In this document: piece by piece, positions 50,784-59,904 of the stretch
Numbering within the stretch: the first letter of the stretch is position 1
Layout: each line of letters starts with the position of its first letter
Assembly (NCBI GenBank): GCA_900696525.1
Contig: CAADGL010000012.1
Span: forward strand, 1 to 64,000
Direction of reading: 5' to 3'
From: an uncultured Planctomycetota bacterium
GTDB lineage: Bacteria > Planctomycetota > Phycisphaerae > UBA1845 > Fen-1342
DNA: 64,000 nucleotides
Translations under genes and position numbers: made by a program
The notes under the pieces: generated by a model
What the model saw: the letters and a program-made list of their open reading frames with translations, nothing else
Database searches by the model: none
What the model was told of the DNA's origin: nothing

Positions 50784-52067
50784 ATGGCGCGCGGCTACAA
50801 CGCGTTCGAAATGGCGCAGCGGCAGTTCGACCGCTGCGCCGAGACATTGGGACTCGACCAGGCGACGCGCGACCTGCTGCGGTGGCCGATGCGCGAGCAC
50901 CATTTCAGCCTGCCGATCCGCATGGACGACGGACACGTCCAGGTCTATCGCGGCTTCCGCGTACAGCACAACACGGCCCGCGGCCCCGGAAAAGGCGGCA
51001 TCCGCTTTCACCCCCTGGAGACCATCGACACCGTGCGCGCCCTGGCCATGTGGATGACCTGGAAGTGCGCCGTGGTCAACCTGCCGCTCGGCGGCAGCAA
51101 GGGCGGCGTCGTCTGCGACCCGCACAACCTCAGCCTGCGCGAGCAGGAGGCCCTGTGCCGCGCCTGGGTGCGCCAGGTCGCACGCGACGTCGGCCCCATC
51201 CAGGATGTCCCCGCGCCAGACGTCATGACCAACGCCCAGCACATGCTCTGGATGCTCGACGAGTTCGAGACCATCCACGGCGGGCGCTACCCGGGGTTCA
51301 TCACCGGCAAGCCCGTCGGCATGGGCGGCTCGCTCGGCCGCACCGAGGCCACCGGCTACGGCCTGGTCTTCACGCTGCGCGAGGCCCTGCGCGTGCTCGA
51401 CCGCCGCCCGCAGGACACGCGCGCCAGCGTCCAGGGGTTCGGCAATGTCGCGCAGTTCGCGATCGAGCTCTACCAGCAGCTCGGCGGCCGAGTCATCTGC
51501 GTCTCGTGCTGGAACCAGCGCGACCAGCAGGCCTGGTGCTTTCGCCGGACCGACGGCATCGACCTGGCGCAGCTCCGCGCCATCACCGACCGCTTCGGCG
51601 AGATCGACAAGGCCCGCGCCGAGGCCGCCGGCTACGAGGTGCTGCCCGGCGACGCGTGGATCGAGCAGGACGTCGACGTGCTCATGCCCTGCGCGCTGGA
51701 GCAGGCCATCACCGGTGAGAACGTGCAGCGCCTCGCCCCGCGCGTCTCGATCATCGCCGAGGGGGCCAACGGCCCCACCACCCCCGAGGCCGACCACGTG
51801 CTCGCGGAGCGCCGCGTCTTCGTCCTGCCCGACTTCCTCGCCAACGCCGGCGGCGTCACGTGCAGCTACCTCGAGCAGGTCCAGAGCAATATGAACTACT
51901 TCTGGCTCAAGAGCGAGGTGCTCGGCAAGCTCGACACGATGATGACCCGCGCCTTCCTCGACGTGCACGAGCTGGCCGTCGAGCGCGGGCTCTACATGCG
52001 CGACGCCGCCTACGCCATCGCCGTTGCACGCGTCGCCCAGGCCAGCCGCGACCGCGGCTGGGTCTAG
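50784..52067 (+). CDS. gdhA: Glu/Leu/Phe/Val dehydrogenase (glutamate dehydrogenase)
   Basis: A 427-residue amino-acid dehydrogenase. YRGFRVQHNTARGPGKGGIRFHP and NLPLGGSKGGVVCDP (catalytic Lys) form the substrate domain, and DVPAPDVMTNAQHM carries the catalytic Asp. VQGFGNVAQFAIEL is the Rossmann nucleotide-binding loop. Length and motifs fit the hexameric, NAD-preferring glutamate dehydrogenase type. It interconverts glutamate and 2-oxoglutarate plus ammonium. ATG at 50784 follows GGGAGG by 7 nt. It is divergent from the nucleotidyltransferase fusion gene with 167 bp between starts, so the two may be co-regulated. Confidence 0.95.
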   Translation: MARGYNAFEMAQRQFDRCAETLGLDQATRDLLRWPMREHHFSLPIRMDDGHVQVYRGFRVQHNTARGPGKGGIRFHPLETIDTVRALAMWMTWKCAVVNLPLGGSKGGVVCDPHNLSLREQEALCRAWVRQVARDVGPIQDVPAPDVMTNAQHMLWMLDEFETIHGGRYPGFITGKPVGMGGSLGRTEATGYGLVFTLREALRVLDRRPQDTRASVQGFGNVAQFAIELYQQLGGRVICVSCWNQRDQQAWCFRRTDGIDLAQLRAITDRFGEIDKARAEAAGYEVLPGDAWIEQDVDVLMPCALEQAITGENVQRLAPRVSIIAEGANGPTTPEADHVLAERRVFVLPDFLANAGGVTCSYLEQVQSNMNYFWLKSEVLGKLDTMMTRAFLDVHELAVERGLYMRDAAYAIAVARVAQASRDRGWV

Positions 52068-52100
52068 CACCCGGCGCCGCTACGCTCCGCGGGCGCTGGC

Positions 52101-53861
52101 TCAGCGCGGCGTCCAGCGCTTCTGCCGCCCGAAAGGCGTCTGGCTGAACGCGTAGGCGTTGGCCGCGTGCCGCGTGTTGCGCGGGTCTCCGCCGAGCAGG
52201 CCCCATTCGATCGGGCCCAGCGCCGCGGCGCGGTAGCAGTGCAGCATGCCCGCGCGATCCGCGACGAGCACCTCTACGCGCCCGTCGCCGTCGACGTCCG
52301 CCACCACCGGCCCGGCCTCGGCCGGCGCCGGCAGGCGCGCCCGCAGCAGACAGTGGCCCTCGAGCGACACGATATCGAGCCAGCCCGCCAGCTCGCCGCG
52401 CGCGTCGCGGCCGAAGCTGGTCGCGGCCAGCTCGACTCGCCCGTCACCGTTGAGATCGGCGACCGCCGGCGCTCCCCAGGCGCAGCCCGGCAGCGGATAG
52501 CGCCATTGCAGCTCGGGTCCGCGCAGCCGGGCCAGCGCGCCGGGCAGCTCCCCGGCCCTGCCCGAAAGACACGCCACGACGTCGGCCAGCTCCTCGCGCG
52601 CCGCCAGCCGCAGCGGCGCGACGAACCCGCTCGGACCGCGCGCCCCGAGCTGTGCGATCGGCGCCACCTGCACGCCCGCCGCCGTGCGGTAGACCGCCCA
52701 CACGCCGCCCTCAAGGTCCGCCGTGAACGCCTGCGGCTGCCTCGCGCCGCCGCCGCCGAAGACCAGGCCCGCCAGCCCGCCGGATTGCCCCCCGCGCTTC
52801 AGCAGCACGCGCCCCCGGTCGGGAGCGAGCGCCCGCAGCTCGCCGCCGGCGCTCATCACGATCAGCTCGGGCTTGCCGTCGCCTACCAGGTCGCCGAGCG
52901 CCAGGCTCGCCGACAGGCGCGGCTCGCTCGCCGCCGCCTGGGCCGCGGCACTTGCCGAACGCAAGCCCGGCGAGACGACGTCGGCAACCCAGACGGTCCG
53001 GCCGTTCGCGGCGTTGATCGCGACGACCTTTCCTGTTTCCGTCACGACCGCGACCAGCGATGGCCCGCGCTCGCCGCTCTCGAACACCAGCGGCGACGAG
53101 GCCAGCTTCGCGCCGGCCGCCGCCCTCCACTGCACGCCGCCGTCGAAGCCGACCGCGTAGATCATCCCGTTGCGGCACGCGGCGATCAGCCGGCCGTCGG
53201 CCAGGGCCAGCCCGAGAATGTCGCGCGGGCCGGCCTGGTCGGGGATGAACAGGTAAGAGGCCTGTCCCGTGCGGGCGTGGACGTGGACGACGCCGTCGGC
53301 GTCGTCGCCGGCGTCGTCATAGGCCCGTCCGCACGACGCGACGTAGATGCCTCCGTCCATGGGGAGGATGGTGGAGAACGACAACGTCAGCCCGACCGGG
53401 GCGCTCCAGAGCGGCTCCAGCACCACGCGCTGCCGCCGCGGAAGCTCGGGCTGCTGGCCGGTGCTGAGGCGGTGCTGGTCGGCGAGCCAGCGGCGCCAGT
53501 CTTCGACGCGCTCGCCGTAGTCGGCGCCGGTCATGAACACCAGCAGCCGCCGCACCTCGGGCTCCGCCAGCGCGTGCCGCGCGAAGATGCGGGTCACGAG
53601 CCGCGCGGGCTGGTCGCGCCAGTAGCGGCCGGTCTCGCGCTCCCACAACGCCAGCGCCGCGCTCAGCTCGGCCGGCGTGCTCGCGTCGCGCTGCAAGGCG
53701 ATGCCGTGGCGGATCGACCAGTCCAGCCCGCGCACGCCCACGTACCACGCCCCGGCCTGCCAGACGATCACCAGCAGCGCCGCCAGCACCAGCCAGCCGA
53801 CCCAGGCGGAAAGGCGCCGCGAACGGCGGCGCCGCGGCGCCATCAGGCCAAGGTCCTTCAC
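52101..53861 (-). CDS. Membrane-anchored beta-propeller protein with FG-GAP repeats
   Basis: A 586-residue protein starting with GTG at 53861 after GGGGAG. A basic stretch (RRRRSRR) and one helix (WVGWLVLAALLVIVWQAGAWYVG) anchor it, with the bulk outside the membrane. Blades alternate PQQ-like segments (GLALADGRLIAACRNGMIYAVGFDG, VAINAANGRTVWVADVV) with FG-GAP/VCBS calcium-type motifs DLNGDGRVELAATSF and DVDGDGRVEVLVAD near the C-terminus. Such proteins often bind surface ligands or substrates. It follows dut by 28 bp on the same strand. Function is unknown. Confidence 0.82.
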   Translation of the reverse strand: MKDLGLMAPRRRRSRRLSAWVGWLVLAALLVIVWQAGAWYVGVRGLDWSIRHGIALQRDASTPAELSAALALWERETGRYWRDQPARLVTRIFARHALAEPEVRRLLVFMTGADYGERVEDWRRWLADQHRLSTGQQPELPRRQRVVLEPLWSAPVGLTLSFSTILPMDGGIYVASCGRAYDDAGDDADGVVHVHARTGQASYLFIPDQAGPRDILGLALADGRLIAACRNGMIYAVGFDGGVQWRAAAGAKLASSPLVFESGERGPSLVAVVTETGKVVAINAANGRTVWVADVVSPGLRSASAAAQAAASEPRLSASLALGDLVGDGKPELIVMSAGGELRALAPDRGRVLLKRGGQSGGLAGLVFGGGGARQPQAFTADLEGGVWAVYRTAAGVQVAPIAQLGARGPSGFVAPLRLAAREELADVVACLSGRAGELPGALARLRGPELQWRYPLPGCAWGAPAVADLNGDGRVELAATSFGRDARGELAGWLDIVSLEGHCLLRARLPAPAEAGPVVADVDGDGRVEVLVADRAGMLHCYRAAALGPIEWGLLGGDPRNTRHAANAYAFSQTPFGRQKRWTPR

Positions 53862-53889
53862 GCCGTCAGGCTCCCCGTCTGAAGCCGAC

Positions 53890-54333
53890 TCATCCCGTGT
53901 GGCCGAAGCCGCCGGCGTCGCGGGCCGTCCGGCTGAGCTCCCGGGCTTCCTCGACGGCCACGTGCTCGACGCGCGCGATCACGAGCTGCGCGAAGCGCAT
54001 GCCGCGCTCGATCGTGAAGGGCTCGCGCCCGCAGTTGCCGACGATCACCTGGAGCTCACCGCGGTAGTCCGCGTCGATCGTGCCCGGCGCATTCGGCAGC
54101 ATCAGCCCGTGCCGCAGCGCCAGCCCGCTGCGGGCCCGCACCTGCCCCTCGCACCCCGGCGGAATCTCGACGAACAGCCCCGTCGAAACCAGCTTCACGT
54201 CGCCGGGCGCGATCGTCAGCGGCGCGTCCACCGCCGCGTGCAGATCCAGACCGGCGGCGTGCTCGCTCATGTAGCGTGGCAGCGGCAGGTCGTCCGTACC
54301 GGGCTTCCGTCGCACTCTCAGGCTCAGGCTCAT
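53890..54333 (-). CDS. dut: dUTP diphosphatase
   Basis: A 147-residue trimeric dUTPase that hydrolyses dUTP to dUMP and keeps uracil out of DNA. The five family motifs are present: [40 protein letters not shown] (with the catalytic Asp), [11 protein letters not shown] and the C-terminal DAGGFGHTG arm. The ATG at 54333 is preceded by AAGGAA. It follows purA, with a 95-bp gap containing a palindrome. Confidence 0.95.
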   Translation of the reverse strand: MSLSLRVRRKPGTDDLPLPRYMSEHAAGLDLHAAVDAPLTIAPGDVKLVSTGLFVEIPPGCEGQVRARSGLALRHGLMLPNAPGTIDADYRGELQVIVGNCGREPFTIERGMRFAQLVIARVEHVAVEEARELSRTARDAGGFGHTG

Positions 54334-54360
54334 GGCGGTTTTCCTTGCGCAGTGGGCGGA

Positions 54361-54380
54361 GCGGCCGGCGCGCCGGCCGC
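54361..54380. repeat. Perfect 20-bp palindrome upstream of dut
   Basis: The palindrome is made of GCGGCCGGCG and its complement CGCCGGCCGC, lying between purA and dut. A minus-strand TATACT (54397-54392) sits just upstream. The palindrome would therefore be in the dut leader RNA, or act as the purA terminator with the adjoining CCGCCC/GGGCGG hairpin (54377-54391). Confidence 0.6.
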
Positions 54381-54428
54381 CCGAAGGGCGGAGTATATCG
54401 CTTGGGCGCCGCGCCAACCCGCGCGCCG

Positions 54429-55730
54429 CTAGCCCTCGCGTCCGGCGAAGATGATCTGGTCGCGCTCGGGCCCGACGCCAATGATGCTCACGGGCGCACT
54501 CAGCCGGGCGCTGAGAAAATCGAGATAAGCGCGGGCGGCAGCCGGCAACTGGCTCACCTGCCGGCAGTGGCCGATCGGCTCGGTCCAGCCCGGCAGCGTC
54601 TCGTACACCGGCTCGACTTCGTTGAGCAGCGGCGTGTCGGCCGGGAAGCTGTTGAGCACCCGCCCCCGTGCGCGGTAGGCCACGCAGACGCGCAGCTCCT
54701 CCAGCCCGGAAAGCGTGTCCAGGTGCATCACCGCCAGGTGCGTCGGGCCGCTGATCATCGACGAGTAGCCGGCGGCGACGGCGTCGAACCAACCGGTGCG
54801 CCGGGGGCGGCCCGTGGTGGTGCCGAACTCGCGGCCGCGCTCGCGGATGTCGTCGCCGATGCGGTCGTGCAGCTCGGTCGGGAAGGGCCCCTCTCCGACG
54901 CGCGTGCTGTAGGCCTTGACGACACCGACGACGTCCTGGATGGTCCGCGGGGGCACGCCGGCGCCGCTGGCGACGCCGCCGACGCCCGTGTTGGAGCTGG
55001 TGACGAAGGGGTAGGTGCCGTGGTCGATGTCGAGCAGGCTGCCCTGGGCGCCTTCGAAGAGCACGCGGCGACCGGCGCGCAGCAGCTCGCTCAGATACAG
55101 CGCGGTGTCGCAGACGAAGGGGCGGAGCTGCTCGGCGAAGCCCAGGTACTCGGTCGTCAGCGCCTGGGCGTCGAAGGGCTCGCGGAAATCGTACAGCGAC
55201 GTCAGATAGGCGTTCTTGTGCGCCACGATCTCGGAGAGGCGCGCCGTGAAGCGCGGCGGATGATACAGCTCGCAGACGCGCACGCCCCAGCGCCGCGAAA
55301 CCTTGTCCGCGTAGCACGGGCCGATGCCGCGCGCCGTCGTACCCAGCTTGCCCCCCGGCAGCGCCGCCTGCTCGGCCAGCACGTCCTGCCGCCGATGATA
55401 CGGAAACACGAGCTGCGCCCGGTCCGAAATCCGCAGGTTGTCGCCGATTGCGATGCCCCGCGCCCGCAGCGACTCGATCTCGCCCAGCAGCAGCGGCGGG
55501 TCGATCGCCGACCCGCAGCCGATGATCGACGCGACGCCCGGCCGCAGGATGCCGCTCGGAAGCTGATGCAGTGCGAACCTCGCGTCGCCGATCACGACCG
55601 TGTGGCCCGCGTTGGCGCCGCCGGCGTAGCGAACCACGACGTCGAAGTGCTCGACGAGCGAATCGACGATCTTCCCTTTGCCTTCGTCGCCCCACTGGAG
55701 GCCGACGACGCACGTGTGACCAAGCCGCAT
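54429..55730 (-). CDS. purA: Adenylosuccinate synthetase
   Basis: A 433-residue GTP-dependent enzyme joining IMP and aspartate to form adenylosuccinate. The N-terminal [16 protein letters not shown] is the P-loop with catalytic Asp. [13 protein letters not shown] contains the catalytic His, and [25 protein letters not shown]-like and [22 protein letters not shown] follow. The C-terminal [16 protein letters not shown] and [15 protein letters not shown] bind aspartate. The ATG at 55730 starts the conserved region. It is the first gene of a probable purA-dut-propeller operon, divergent from the deacetylase gene. Confidence 0.96.
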   Translation of the reverse strand: MRLGHTCVVGLQWGDEGKGKIVDSLVEHFDVVVRYAGGANAGHTVVIGDARFALHQLPSGILRPGVASIIGCGSAIDPPLLLGEIESLRARGIAIGDNLRISDRAQLVFPYHRRQDVLAEQAALPGGKLGTTARGIGPCYADKVSRRWGVRVCELYHPPRFTARLSEIVAHKNAYLTSLYDFREPFDAQALTTEYLGFAEQLRPFVCDTALYLSELLRAGRRVLFEGAQGSLLDIDHGTYPFVTSSNTGVGGVASGAGVPPRTIQDVVGVVKAYSTRVGEGPFPTELHDRIGDDIRERGREFGTTTGRPRRTGWFDAVAAGYSSMISGPTHLAVMHLDTLSGLEELRVCVAYRARGRVLNSFPADTPLLNEVEPVYETLPGWTEPIGHCRQVSQLPAAARAYLDFLSARLSAPVSIIGVGPERDQIIFAGREG

Positions 55731-55932
55731 CGGTGATTCCTGGGTTGCCAGCCAGCGGAAGGTTGTAACCGCACGCCGCGCGGGCCGCAAACGCCCGCGC
55801 GCCCCGCTCCGCCGAGCCCGCACCCCCACGTCGCCTCGACGCCGCCGCTCGCGCGTCCTATCCTCAGATGCCTGGCTTCGACCGCCGGCGCAGCGTTATC
55901 GGAGCGACCAGACGACCCCGCGGAGGCCCGCC

Positions 55933-56691
55933 ATGCAGCTCGACATCGTCTTCGCCATGCCGCACCCCGACGACCTCGAGATCACCTGCGGCGGCACGAT
56001 CGCCAAGCTCGCGCGACTGGGGCACAAGGTCGGCGTCGTGCACCTCACAAACGGCGAGCCCACGCCGCTCGGCACACCCGAGGCCCGCGCCGCCGAGGCT
56101 GCCGAGGCCGCCAGAATCCTCGGCGTCGCGCACGTCGAGACGCTGCCGCTGACCAACCGCGAGCTCATGGACGGCCCGGCGGCGCGCTACGCGCTGGCGA
56201 CGGTCCTGCGACGGCACCGGCCGCGAATCGTGGTCGGAATGGCGGGACGGACGCCCGGCGCCTCGCCCGACCACTATCAGGGGCAGCTGATCGTCGAAGG
56301 GGCGCGCTTCTACTCGCAGCTTACGAAATGGGACGACCGCTTCGACCACACTCCGCCGCACCGCATCGACTGGCTCTGGTATCGCCCGGTGCACATCGCG
56401 GCCGACATCGCGCACTGGCACGCGACGTTCGTGGTGGACATCAGCGACGTGTACGAGCAGAAGGTGGCCGCGATCTCGGCTTATCGCTCGCAGTTCCCGC
56501 CGCCCCGGCTCGAACGGCTGCTGAACCGGATTCGCGCCGCAGATGCGGTCGACGGCGGGCATTGCGGGTTCGCCTGCGGCGAGCTGTTCGCGTTGCCGCA
56601 TCCGTTTCCGACCCGCGACCCGCTGGGGCATTTCGCAAGCCTGGATGGGCCGATGGGGCCGCCGGCGCTGGAGAGCTCGCCGCGTCGGTGA
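55933..56691 (+). CDS. LmbE/PIG-L family deacetylase (BshB1-like)
   Basis: A 252-residue zinc hydrolase. The metal motif AMPHPDDLEITCGGTIAKL opens the protein, with VGVVHLTNGEPTPLGTPE and the later SPDHYQG completing the site. The family cleaves N-acetyl groups from sugar conjugates; the order MPHPDDLEI and GTPE are close to BshB1, which acts in bacillithiol synthesis. BshA and BshC genes are not seen here, so substrate assignment remains open. Confidence 0.9.
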   Translation: MQLDIVFAMPHPDDLEITCGGTIAKLARLGHKVGVVHLTNGEPTPLGTPEARAAEAAEAARILGVAHVETLPLTNRELMDGPAARYALATVLRRHRPRIVVGMAGRTPGASPDHYQGQLIVEGARFYSQLTKWDDRFDHTPPHRIDWLWYRPVHIAADIAHWHATFVVDISDVYEQKVAAISAYRSQFPPPRLERLLNRIRAADAVDGGHCGFACGELFALPHPFPTRDPLGHFASLDGPMGPPALESSPRR

Positions 56692-56753
56692 TAATCTGAT
56701 CGGCGGGGAAGAGGGCCTCTCGCCGACTGGGCGGTCGGCCGGATGGGCTGCGC

Positions 56754-57563
56754 ATGCTCGCGAGCGAAACACTGGTTCTGTTCGGCCCCGATCACGTTGC
56801 GGCGCTGGTGGCAACAGCGCTGGTAACGGCCGGGCTTTGCCTGTGGCTGCGGCGGGTGCCCGCCGCCGCCGCGGCGCGCTCGCGCCTGATCGCCTGCGCG
56901 GGGCTGGCGATCGTCCTGCTGACGGCGGCGGTGACCGGCCACGTCTACCAGGTCCTGCACGGAAGCTGGACGATCGCCAAGTCGCTGCCGCTGCACCTGT
57001 GCAACCTCGCGACGCTTGTGGCCGCGGCCGCCCTGCTGCTCGTCGCGGCCGCACCGCGCCAGGCGCTGCGTTCGTTCGACGACGACCGCGCCTCCGCCAG
57101 GCGGCCCTCGATCACGCAGGTCATGTACGAGCTCACCTACTACTGGGGCATCGGCGGCACGACCCAGGCGATGCTCACGCCCGAGATCGACGAGCCCTTC
57201 CCCACCACGCCGTACCTCGTGTTCTTCGTCACGCACGGCGGCATCATCGCCGCCGCATTCATGATGACGGTCGGCCTGCGCATGCGTCCGCGGCCCGACT
57301 CGGCGCCGCGCGTCTGGATGATCACGGTGGTGGTGGCGTTTCTGGTGCTGTGCTTCAACACGGTGACCGGTACGAATTACATGTACCTCGCCGGGCCGCC
57401 CGAGCGCGCCTCGCTCTACGACTACCTCGGGCCGTGGCCGCTGTCGCTGCTGTCGCTGGCCGTCGTGGCGACGACGGTGTTCGCCCTGTGCTACCTGCCC
57501 TTCTGGCTGAAGGACCGGGCGCGGCGGGACGTCGGCGATCCGCGCGTGGAGAACGCCGGCTGA
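56754..57563 (+). CDS. YwaF/TIGR02206-like integral membrane protein
   Basis: A 269-residue protein with about seven membrane helices. LPLHLCNLATLVAAAAL, YYWGIGGTTQAMLTPEI, YLVFFVTHGGIIAAA and TGTNYMYLAGPPERASLYDYLGPWPLSLL are the conserved segments of the YwaF/TMEM164 family. The invariant His and Cys in LHLCNL and the His in THGG could be catalytic; eukaryotic TMEM164 has been reported to transfer acyl groups between phospholipids. The bacterial role is untested. Its stop codon directly abuts the ATG of the oxidase gene. Confidence 0.88.
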   Translation: MLASETLVLFGPDHVAALVATALVTAGLCLWLRRVPAAAAARSRLIACAGLAIVLLTAAVTGHVYQVLHGSWTIAKSLPLHLCNLATLVAAAALLLVAAAPRQALRSFDDDRASARRPSITQVMYELTYYWGIGGTTQAMLTPEIDEPFPTTPYLVFFVTHGGIIAAAFMMTVGLRMRPRPDSAPRVWMITVVVAFLVLCFNTVTGTNYMYLAGPPERASLYDYLGPWPLSLLSLAVVATTVFALCYLPFWLKDRARRDVGDPRVENAG

Positions 57564-58733
57564 ATGCGCGCGTACGACGTCATCGTCCTGGGGGTCGGCG
57601 GCATGGGCAGCGCGGCCTGCGCGCAGCTCGCGCGCCGCGGCCAGAACGTGCTCGGCATCGAGCAGTTCCAACCCGGCCACGACCGCGGCAGCTCACATGG
57701 CCGGACGCGCATCATCCGCAAGGCCTACTTCGAGCATCCCGACTACGTGCCGCTGCTGCACGAGGCCTACCGCCTCTGGCGCGAGATCGAAGCCGACACC
57801 GGCCGCAGGCTGTTCGAGCCCGTCGGCCTGCTGCTGGCCGGCCGGCCCGATGGCGCGGTCATCCCCGGCGTGCAGCGCGCCGCGCGCGCCCACGCCCTGG
57901 CGATCGAGGAGCTCACGGCCGACGCCGCCGCGCGGCGCTTCCCCGGCTTTCGCTTCGCGGCCGGCGAGCAGGTGCTCTTCGAGCCCGATGCTGGCTTCCT
58001 CCGCGTCGAGGAGTGTGTGCACGCACACATCGAACGGGCCGTCTCGCGCGGCGCCACCATCCTCACCGGCCAGCGCGCCCGCGATTGGTCCGCCGACGAC
58101 GATGCCGTGCGCGTCACCTGCGACAACACCGCGTTCGAAGCGCGGCGGCTGGTCGTCACCGCCGGCGCGTGGTCCGCTCAACTGCTGGCGGAGCTGGGCC
58201 ATGCACTGCACGTGCGCCGCAAGGTGCAGCTCTGGTTCCGCTCCGACAACCCGGCCCATGCGGCCGCCGCCGCCCCGGCGTTCTGCTTCGATGAATCCGA
58301 CGGGTTCTTCTACGGCTTTCCGGCGCTGGGCGACGGGCTGATGAAGATCGCTGAGCACAGCGGCGGCCAGCCGGCGCCCGCCCCCGAGGCTGTCGAGCGC
58401 ACCCTGCTCCCGGAGGACCTGCCGCGCGTGCAGCGCTTCATCGCGGCGCGGCTGCCGGGCGTGCGCCCGCTGGTCGAGCGCCACTCCGTGTGCCTGTACA
58501 CCATGACGCCCGACGAGCACTTCATCATCGACCGTCACCCGCGGCATGCGAGCGTGTTCGTGGCGGCGGGTTTCAGCGGCCACGGCTTCAAGTTCGCCCC
58601 GCTGGTCGGGTCCATCCTGGCCGACCTGGTGACCACCGGCCGCACCGACGCCCCCATCGGCTTCCTGTCGGCGGCGCGGACGGCGCTGAGGCAGGCACAG
58701 GGCTCGCCCCGGAGTCCTGGCGAGCCCGTGTGA
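57564..58733 (+). CDS. Monomeric sarcosine oxidase / N-methyl amino acid oxidase
   Basis: A 389-residue flavin oxidase of the MSOX/SolA family. The FAD-binding motif is VIVLGVGGMGSAACAQLARRG, followed by the family marker GSSHGRTRIIRKAYFEHPDY. The covalent flavin link is the Cys in HSVCLYTMTPDEHFIIDRHP, and AAGFSGHGFKFAPLVG ends the conserved core. It demethylates sarcosine or N-methyltryptophan-like amines, releasing formaldehyde and hydrogen peroxide. It starts immediately after the YwaF-like stop (TGAATG), so the genes are coupled. Confidence 0.93.
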   Translation: MRAYDVIVLGVGGMGSAACAQLARRGQNVLGIEQFQPGHDRGSSHGRTRIIRKAYFEHPDYVPLLHEAYRLWREIEADTGRRLFEPVGLLLAGRPDGAVIPGVQRAARAHALAIEELTADAAARRFPGFRFAAGEQVLFEPDAGFLRVEECVHAHIERAVSRGATILTGQRARDWSADDDAVRVTCDNTAFEARRLVVTAGAWSAQLLAELGHALHVRRKVQLWFRSDNPAHAAAAAPAFCFDESDGFFYGFPALGDGLMKIAEHSGGQPAPAPEAVERTLLPEDLPRVQRFIAARLPGVRPLVERHSVCLYTMTPDEHFIIDRHPRHASVFVAAGFSGHGFKFAPLVGSILADLVTTGRTDAPIGFLSAARTALRQAQGSPRSPGEPV

Positions 58734-58807
58734 ACCGCCACCCAGCCCACGCCGTTCAGCCAGCGAGTACACTGTTACGCGAGACCCGGCGAGGCTACCG
58801 CGCCCAA

Positions 58808-59860
58808 ATGGTCAATCGCCTCCGAAACCGCCGCCTTGCCCGCGCCGCCGTGCCGGCCCTGCTCCTGCTCGGATCGTCGGCGCACGCGCCCCTTCTGGCG
58901 CAGGACGGCGTGGACCGCTTCTCGCCGGAGATGGGCCGGCACACGTTCCGCTTCGACTACGGCGCCCTCGGCTATTTCGACCGCCACGCCCAGCCGCAGC
59001 GCCGCGGGCCGGCGCTGTTCAGCCGCGCGGCGGCGGCGGACGACGACCTGTCGATGCTGCGCCAGCGGCTCAGCTTCGTCATTCCGCTGCACCAGAGCGC
59101 GACCGACGAGTGGCTGCTCACGCCGCGCGTCACGCATCTGCTGCTCGACACGGGGGCGCGCCTGCCGCGCAGCCGGGCCGCCTTGCCCGGCTCGCTATGG
59201 GACGTGCGCGTCGGCGGGCTGTACCGCCACCGCTTCGACACGGGCATCATTCTCGGCGCCGACCTTTCGATCGGCTCGGCCAGCGACCGGCCGTTCAACA
59301 GCGGCGATGAGTGGGCGGCGGACGCGAACGTCTTCGGGCGTTTCCCGGCCGGCGCGGGAAACGACGCCTGGGTCGCGTACCTGAACTACTCCAGCAACCG
59401 CTCGTTCCTGCCGCATGTGCCGCTGCCGGGCGCCGGCTACCAGTGGCTGCCGGACGAGCGGCTGGCGCTGCTGGCGGGCGTGCCGCTGAGCACGCTTCGC
59501 TGGGAGGTCGTGGAGGGGCTGACGTTCGAGGGGCTGTACTTCGTGCCGCGCGAGGTGCGCGCGAAGCTCGCGTACCGCCTGCTGAGGCCGCTGAGCCTCT
59601 ACGTCGGCTATGACTGGACGAGCGACGTGTTCCTGCGGCACGATCGCGCCGACAGCGACCATCGCCTGTTCTACTGCGAGCAGCGCGTGCTGGGCGGGCT
59701 GCGCTGGGACCTCAGCGAGCAGTGCTGGCTCGACGTGGCCGCGGGATACGCCTTCGACCGCTTCTTCTTCGAGGCCGAGGAATACGCCGACCGCGACGAC
59801 AGCCGCATCAACATCGCCGACGGCCCGCTGCTGCGTCTGCAAGTCGGCCTGCGATTCTGA
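58808..59860 (+). CDS. Predicted outer-membrane beta-barrel protein
   Basis: A 350-residue protein with a signal peptide (basic RLRNRRLARAA, then LLLLGSSAHAPLLAQ). The mature part alternates polar and hydrophobic residues in strands with aromatic girdles, such as VRVGGLYRHRFDTGIILGADLSIGS, AYLNYSSNRSF and LSLYVGYDWTSDVFLRH. It ends with the Phe-terminated strand LLRLQVGLRF, the classic C-terminal signal for barrel insertion by BamA. It resembles the DUF6268-type barrels I associate with Planctomycetota. Function is unknown. Confidence 0.8.
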   Translation: MVNRLRNRRLARAAVPALLLLGSSAHAPLLAQDGVDRFSPEMGRHTFRFDYGALGYFDRHAQPQRRGPALFSRAAAADDDLSMLRQRLSFVIPLHQSATDEWLLTPRVTHLLLDTGARLPRSRAALPGSLWDVRVGGLYRHRFDTGIILGADLSIGSASDRPFNSGDEWAADANVFGRFPAGAGNDAWVAYLNYSSNRSFLPHVPLPGAGYQWLPDERLALLAGVPLSTLRWEVVEGLTFEGLYFVPREVRAKLAYRLLRPLSLYVGYDWTSDVFLRHDRADSDHRLFYCEQRVLGGLRWDLSEQCWLDVAAGYAFDRFFFEAEEYADRDDSRINIADGPLLRLQVGLRF

Positions 59861-59904
59861 GTCTCGAGCACCGCTGCGCCACCTCGTGCGCGGAGCACTC
59901 TGCC

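Noticed and set aside
46762-51057. A 1431-codon open frame on the plus strand
   Set aside because: It is antisense to the nucleotidyltransferase fusion and runs through the desaturase out of frame. Its composition (His/Arg/Gln-rich, no motifs) is that of a GC-driven shadow.
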